From positions 1-16,425 of the forward strand of contig CASELB010000035.1 in NCBI GenBank assembly GCA_949288685.1: a stretch of DNA of 16,425 nt, read 5' to 3'. This document shows positions 13,792-16,425 of the stretch, one piece after another. Both the position numbers and the translations under genes were made by a program. The notes beneath the pieces were generated by a model, which made no database searches, was not told where the DNA came from, and saw only the letters and a list, made by a program, of their open reading frames with translations. The first letter of the stretch is position 1, and every line of letters begins with the position of its first letter. The stretch is from an uncultured bacterium (lineage in GTDB: Bacteria; Cyanobacteriota; Vampirovibrionia; Gastranaerophilales; Gastranaerophilaceae).

Positions 13792-15819
13792 ATGGGTATA
13801 GAAACCGGGTCGGTAAATATAAAAATCCTTGTTGTATATCATAAAAAAGACAAATTATTCAAAAACAAATATTTATTACCTGTTAATGCAGGACGTGAAA
13901 TTGCGTTTAAAAAATCTAAAGACGGTATTCTGCCGGATAGCGAATACAGATGGCTTATTGACAATATGCCGGGAGATAATACGGGAGAAAACATTTCAGA
14001 CAAAAACCGTTACTACAACGAAATGACCGCAATTTACTGGGCGTGGAAGAATTATGACAAGCTGGGAAATCCTGACTTTATCGGGCTTAACCACTACAGA
14101 CGGTTTTTCAAAATTAACTATTCTTCTCTTGAAAAATACCTGAAGAAGTATGACTTAATATATTTAGGGAAACCGGCATTCCCTGAAGGGCTTATACAGC
14201 AATGGAGAGACGGTTTTGAACTCTGGAATTTTGATGAAGACGGGCTTGAAAAACTACAGGCACTATACAAAACCATGTACCCAGCAGATTTTGAGAATTT
14301 TTGCAATTACCTTTCATCCCCGAATAAAGGCGGGTTTATGAATATGTTTATTATGAAAAAAGAAGATTTTTTCAATTACTGCAGTTTTATTTTCCCGCTG
14401 CTTGAAAAACTGGAAAACCTTGTCACTACAAATACAAGAACGCTTGGCATGCTTGCGGAGCGATTAACAAGCTATTATCTCTATAAACTGGAAAATGAAT
14501 ATAAAAGAAAGGCTTTAAAAACATCACTCACTGATATTCCGCCTACATTTAGTTTATCTTACTTTTTCTCCGTTTTTTTCAACATTAAATATTTAACCCC
14601 GACAATCGGGGCTAAGCATACTCAAATTACATTTTTGGGCTTAAAACTAAAATTCCGTAAACCCGGCTCCGGCGAGGGAGGAAGGATGCTTAATATTCTT
14701 TTCTGCGCTTCTGACAACAATCTCGCAAGCGGTGCTTTCCTAAGTCTGGTAAGTTTATGCAAAATATTAAAAAAAGATTATAATATTAACCCTGTTGTTA
14801 TTCTCCCTATCTCTGGAGACGGAGAAAAACTGCTAAAGGAAGAAAATATTAAGTATTACTACGTTCCCCAGATTTCTTATGTAATAAAAGCAAAAGTGTC
14901 AGCTTTAGACTATATAAAGTTTACTATAAGGTACTCTAAAAGGCTCTTCGCTCTATTCAAGCTGATAAACATAATACAAAAAGAAAAAATTGATATCATA
15001 CACCTGAATTCAATTTACACGCACACAGGTGCTATGGCGGGGCGAATAACCCAAACACCTGTTATATGGCACATACGTGAAGTTATAAACAAAGAATACG
15101 GTATGACACTGCTATTTAACAAATTGTATTTCAAGCTAATGAACAGTGTAAATAAAATTATTGTTATTTCTAATGCCGTCTATAAAAAATATCCTGAAAT
15201 TGACAGTTCCAAAGTCAAAATCATTTATAACGGCATTGACAAATCAAGCTATGAAATTCAAGGACACAGGCTGTTTGAAGATACCAAAACACATCTTGTT
15301 TGTACAGGTGCAATTCTGAAAACAAAAGGTCAGATGGAGCTATTACAAGCGTGCAAAATGCTGATTGATAACGGATACACAAGCTGGGATTTAAAAATAA
15401 TAGGCAAAGGAGAGACAGCAGCGCTTGAAGAATTTATTACATCAAACAATCTGGATAAATACGTTGAAATAATCGGATTTAGCCGCGATATAAAGGGTTG
15501 GCTCGCTAAATCGGATATTTCCTTTATCCCCTCCTACTATGAAGCGTTTGGCAGAACCTGTGTCGAAGGTCTATTCGCCGGCTGTCTGGTAATTGCATCA
15601 AATTCCGGTGCGCTGCCAGAAATAATTACCGACAATAAAACAGGGTTCTTATTCAAGCCGCAAAATGCTCAGGATTTGTATGAAAAAATCGTTTTTGCCA
15701 TAAACAACAAAGAATATTGTAGAAACATTGCAAGACAAGGACACGAATACGCACTAAAAAATTTCACCTCTGAACAGAATGCCGCTGCTGTATATGAGGT
15801 TTTTAAAGAGGTCTTATAA
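13792..15819 (+). CDS. Fusion of a DUF4422 glycosyltransferase and a GT4 glycosyltransferase
   Basis: The 675 residues hold two complete enzymes. Residues 10-270 match DUF4422, with NAGREIA at 32-38, NRYYNEMTAIYWAWKN at 72-87 and DFIGLNHYRRFF at 95-106. Residues 279-290 (ITFLGLKLKFRK) resemble the C-terminal tail of the preceding GT8 protein. A glycine-rich join GSGEGG (292-297) leads to M299, which looks like the true start of a GT4 enzyme: SGAFLSLVSLC (313-323), IYNGID (478-483), TKGQMELLQA (511-520), and E584 and E592 in SYYEAFGRTCVEGLFAG. The join DNA contains GGGAGGAAGG directly before ATG 14686, so the GT4 part may also be made alone. The main start has AAAGGGG 6-8 nt upstream. Confidence 0.88.
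   Translation: MGIETGSVNIKILVVYHKKDKLFKNKYLLPVNAGREIAFKKSKDGILPDSEYRWLIDNMPGDNTGENISDKNRYYNEMTAIYWAWKNYDKLGNPDFIGLNHYRRFFKINYSSLEKYLKKYDLIYLGKPAFPEGLIQQWRDGFELWNFDEDGLEKLQALYKTMYPADFENFCNYLSSPNKGGFMNMFIMKKEDFFNYCSFIFPLLEKLENLVTTNTRTLGMLAERLTSYYLYKLENEYKRKALKTSLTDIPPTFSLSYFFSVFFNIKYLTPTIGAKHTQITFLGLKLKFRKPGSGEGGRMLNILFCASDNNLASGAFLSLVSLCKILKKDYNINPVVILPISGDGEKLLKEENIKYYYVPQISYVIKAKVSALDYIKFTIRYSKRLFALFKLINIIQKEKIDIIHLNSIYTHTGAMAGRITQTPVIWHIREVINKEYGMTLLFNKLYFKLMNSVNKIIVISNAVYKKYPEIDSSKVKIIYNGIDKSSYEIQGHRLFEDTKTHLVCTGAILKTKGQMELLQACKMLIDNGYTSWDLKIIGKGETAALEEFITSNNLDKYVEIIGFSRDIKGWLAKSDISFIPSYYEAFGRTCVEGLFAGCLVIASNSGALPEIITDNKTGFLFKPQNAQDLYEKIVFAINNKEYCRNIARQGHEYALKNFTSEQNAAAVYEVFKEVL
14676..14688 (+). 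promoter_or_regulatory. Internal ribosome site and start codon within the fusion gene
   Basis: GGGAGGAAGG (14676-14685) directly precedes an in-frame ATG (codon 299), which begins the GT4 half. This looks like the ribosome site of a formerly separate gene and could still yield a GT4 protein of 377 residues. Confidence 0.6.
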
Positions 15820-15841
15820 TAGCTTTTCTTTCCCGAGTCTG

Positions 15842-15850
15842 TGATATAAT
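15842..15850 (+). promoter_or_regulatory. Extended -10 promoter of the DUF1893 gene
   Basis: TGATATAAT is an extended -10 within CTGTGATATAATAAG, very like CTGTGGTAAAATAAG before the GT8 gene. No good -35 is visible. AGTCT (15836-15840) and AGACT (15852-15856) flank it as a short inverted repeat, which in read-through RNA could form a hairpin near the ribosome site. Confidence 0.55.
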
Positions 15851-15870
15851 AAGACTGAGGGAGATTTATT

Positions 15871-16344
15871 ATGAACAGAAGAAGTTTTATCAGAAATATT
15901 GTATTCGGTGCACTCACATTTGCTCTTATTTTTAACTGCGCTTATGCTAAAAAATTAAGCAGCACTGAAAAAATACTCAAAGAACAACTGCAAAATCACT
16001 CACTGGTTGTTATAAAAGATAACAAAATGATTTGTCTGGACGGTAAAGGTATTAGCCCTATTTTAAGATATTTGGAAAATGATAACTTTGAAAACGCAGC
16101 AGTTGGTGATAAAAAAATAGGCAGAGCCTCCGCGCTCCTGCTCGTTCACGGGAAAGTAAAACAAGTCTACACCCCTGTTATTTCAAAACCGGCTATCGAA
16201 GTATTAAAAGCGTTTCACGTAGATTACACCGCAGAAAAGGTCGTTGATAATATTCTTAATCAAACACAAACAGACCTGTGCCCGATGGAGAAAAAAGTTA
16301 AGGATGTTAATTCTCCTGACGAGGCGTATGAATTATTAAAGTAA
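15871..16344 (+). CDS. DUF1893 family protein with a Tat-like signal peptide
   Basis: The conserved part shows the DUF1893 pattern: LVVIKDNKMI (45-54), GISPILRYLE (60-69), VGDKKIGRASALLLV (78-92), VYTPVISKPAIEVL (99-112) and LCPMEKKV (136-143) near the end. A structure of a member (Thermotoga TM1506) has a deaminase-like fold, but to my knowledge no activity is established. Unusually the protein starts with NRRSFIRN and a hydrophobic stretch to residue 22, ending AYA (24-26), which looks like a twin-arginine signal; the family is normally leaderless and cytoplasmic. The start has GAGGGAG upstream. It has its own promoter, 51 nt after the glycosyltransferase operon. Confidence 0.85.
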   Translation: MNRRSFIRNIVFGALTFALIFNCAYAKKLSSTEKILKEQLQNHSLVVIKDNKMICLDGKGISPILRYLENDNFENAAVGDKKIGRASALLLVHGKVKQVYTPVISKPAIEVLKAFHVDYTAEKVVDNILNQTQTDLCPMEKKVKDVNSPDEAYELLK

Positions 16345-16372
16345 GCGGTCTGTGCAATTAATTGTACACTAC

Positions 16373-16425
16373 TGTCACCCTGAAGGGGTAAATAACATGT
16401 CGTCCTGAACTTGGTTCAGGACCTA
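16373..16425. repeat. Dispersed hairpin repeat, truncated by the window edge
   Basis: 'tgtcaccctgaaggggtaaataac' matches the copies at 9996 and 10103. It is followed by a perfect hairpin CCTGAAC-TTG-GTTCAGG. The rest lies outside the window. Confidence 0.9.

Noticed and set aside
16351..16368. Near-palindrome TGTGCAATTAATTGTACA as a terminator of the DUF1893 gene
   Set aside because: It has no loop, is AT-rich and is not followed by a T run.

Overview
The window is a stretch of bacterial chromosome, AT-rich, with bacterial gene starts and mostly good Shine-Dalgarno sequences. A tandem array of pilin-like genes with the N-terminal signature FTLAEVLITLGIIGVVAAL, many dispersed hairpin repeats of the type 'tgtcaccctgaa...atgctgaaacgagttcagcat', and small glycan loci suggest a gut lineage of the Vampirovibrionia (Gastranaerophilales / 'Melainabacteria'). 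That placement is inference from family resemblance; there is no rRNA or marker tree behind it.

Layout. (1) 1-2120, minus strand: an operon with a clear sigma-70 promoter (TTGACC, 17 bp, TATAAT) reading an uncharacterised 113-residue protein, ruvB (Holliday-junction branch migration) and the 5' part of a YibE/F membrane protein that runs off the left edge. (2) 2131-3285, minus: a zincin resembling the anthrax-lethal-factor (ATLF) catalytic domain, with no visible signal peptide. (3) 3417-5463, plus: an AgcS-type sodium:alanine symporter overlapping by 29 nt a family-4 (Fe-S) uracil-DNA glycosylase, closed by a bidirectional terminator. (4) 5516-6947, minus: a small single-EF-hand protein and a secreted alpha/beta hydrolase whose nucleophile serine is Asp and whose catalytic His is not visible. 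An 81-bp tandem repeat lies between them. (5) 7113-9921, plus: four consecutive type IV pilin-like genes, then a strong terminator. (6) 9996-10360: a block of dispersed hairpin repeats, one copy split by an 80-bp insert. (7) 10380-15819: a glycan locus of two divergent arms. The minus arm holds glf (UDP-galactopyranose mutase), a 12-codon remnant that looks like the start of a lost glycosyltransferase, and a GT90/CAP10-like glycosyltransferase. The plus arm holds a GT8 glycosyltransferase and a DUF4422-GT4 fusion. (8) 15871-16344, plus: a DUF1893 protein with a Tat-like signal, then another dispersed repeat reaching the right edge.

The most striking non-coding structure is between glf and the GT8 gene. 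Two perfect 30-bp inverted copies (12586-12615 and 12734-12763) flank a 118-bp AT-rich spacer. The spacer contains a good promoter (TTGTAT, 17 bp, TATAAT) pointing at glf. Each 30-bp arm is itself dyad-symmetric and sits at the same distance from an extended -10 box (TGGTAAAAT) of the gene it faces. It is either an invertible promoter (phase switch) for the glycan locus or a pair of identical operators co-regulating the two arms.

Functionally, glf supplies UDP-galactofuranose and the four glycosyltransferase domains could build a galactofuranose-containing surface glycan. The pilin array supplies variable surface fibres or secretion pseudopilins. The rest is housekeeping (DNA repair, amino-acid uptake) or unknown.
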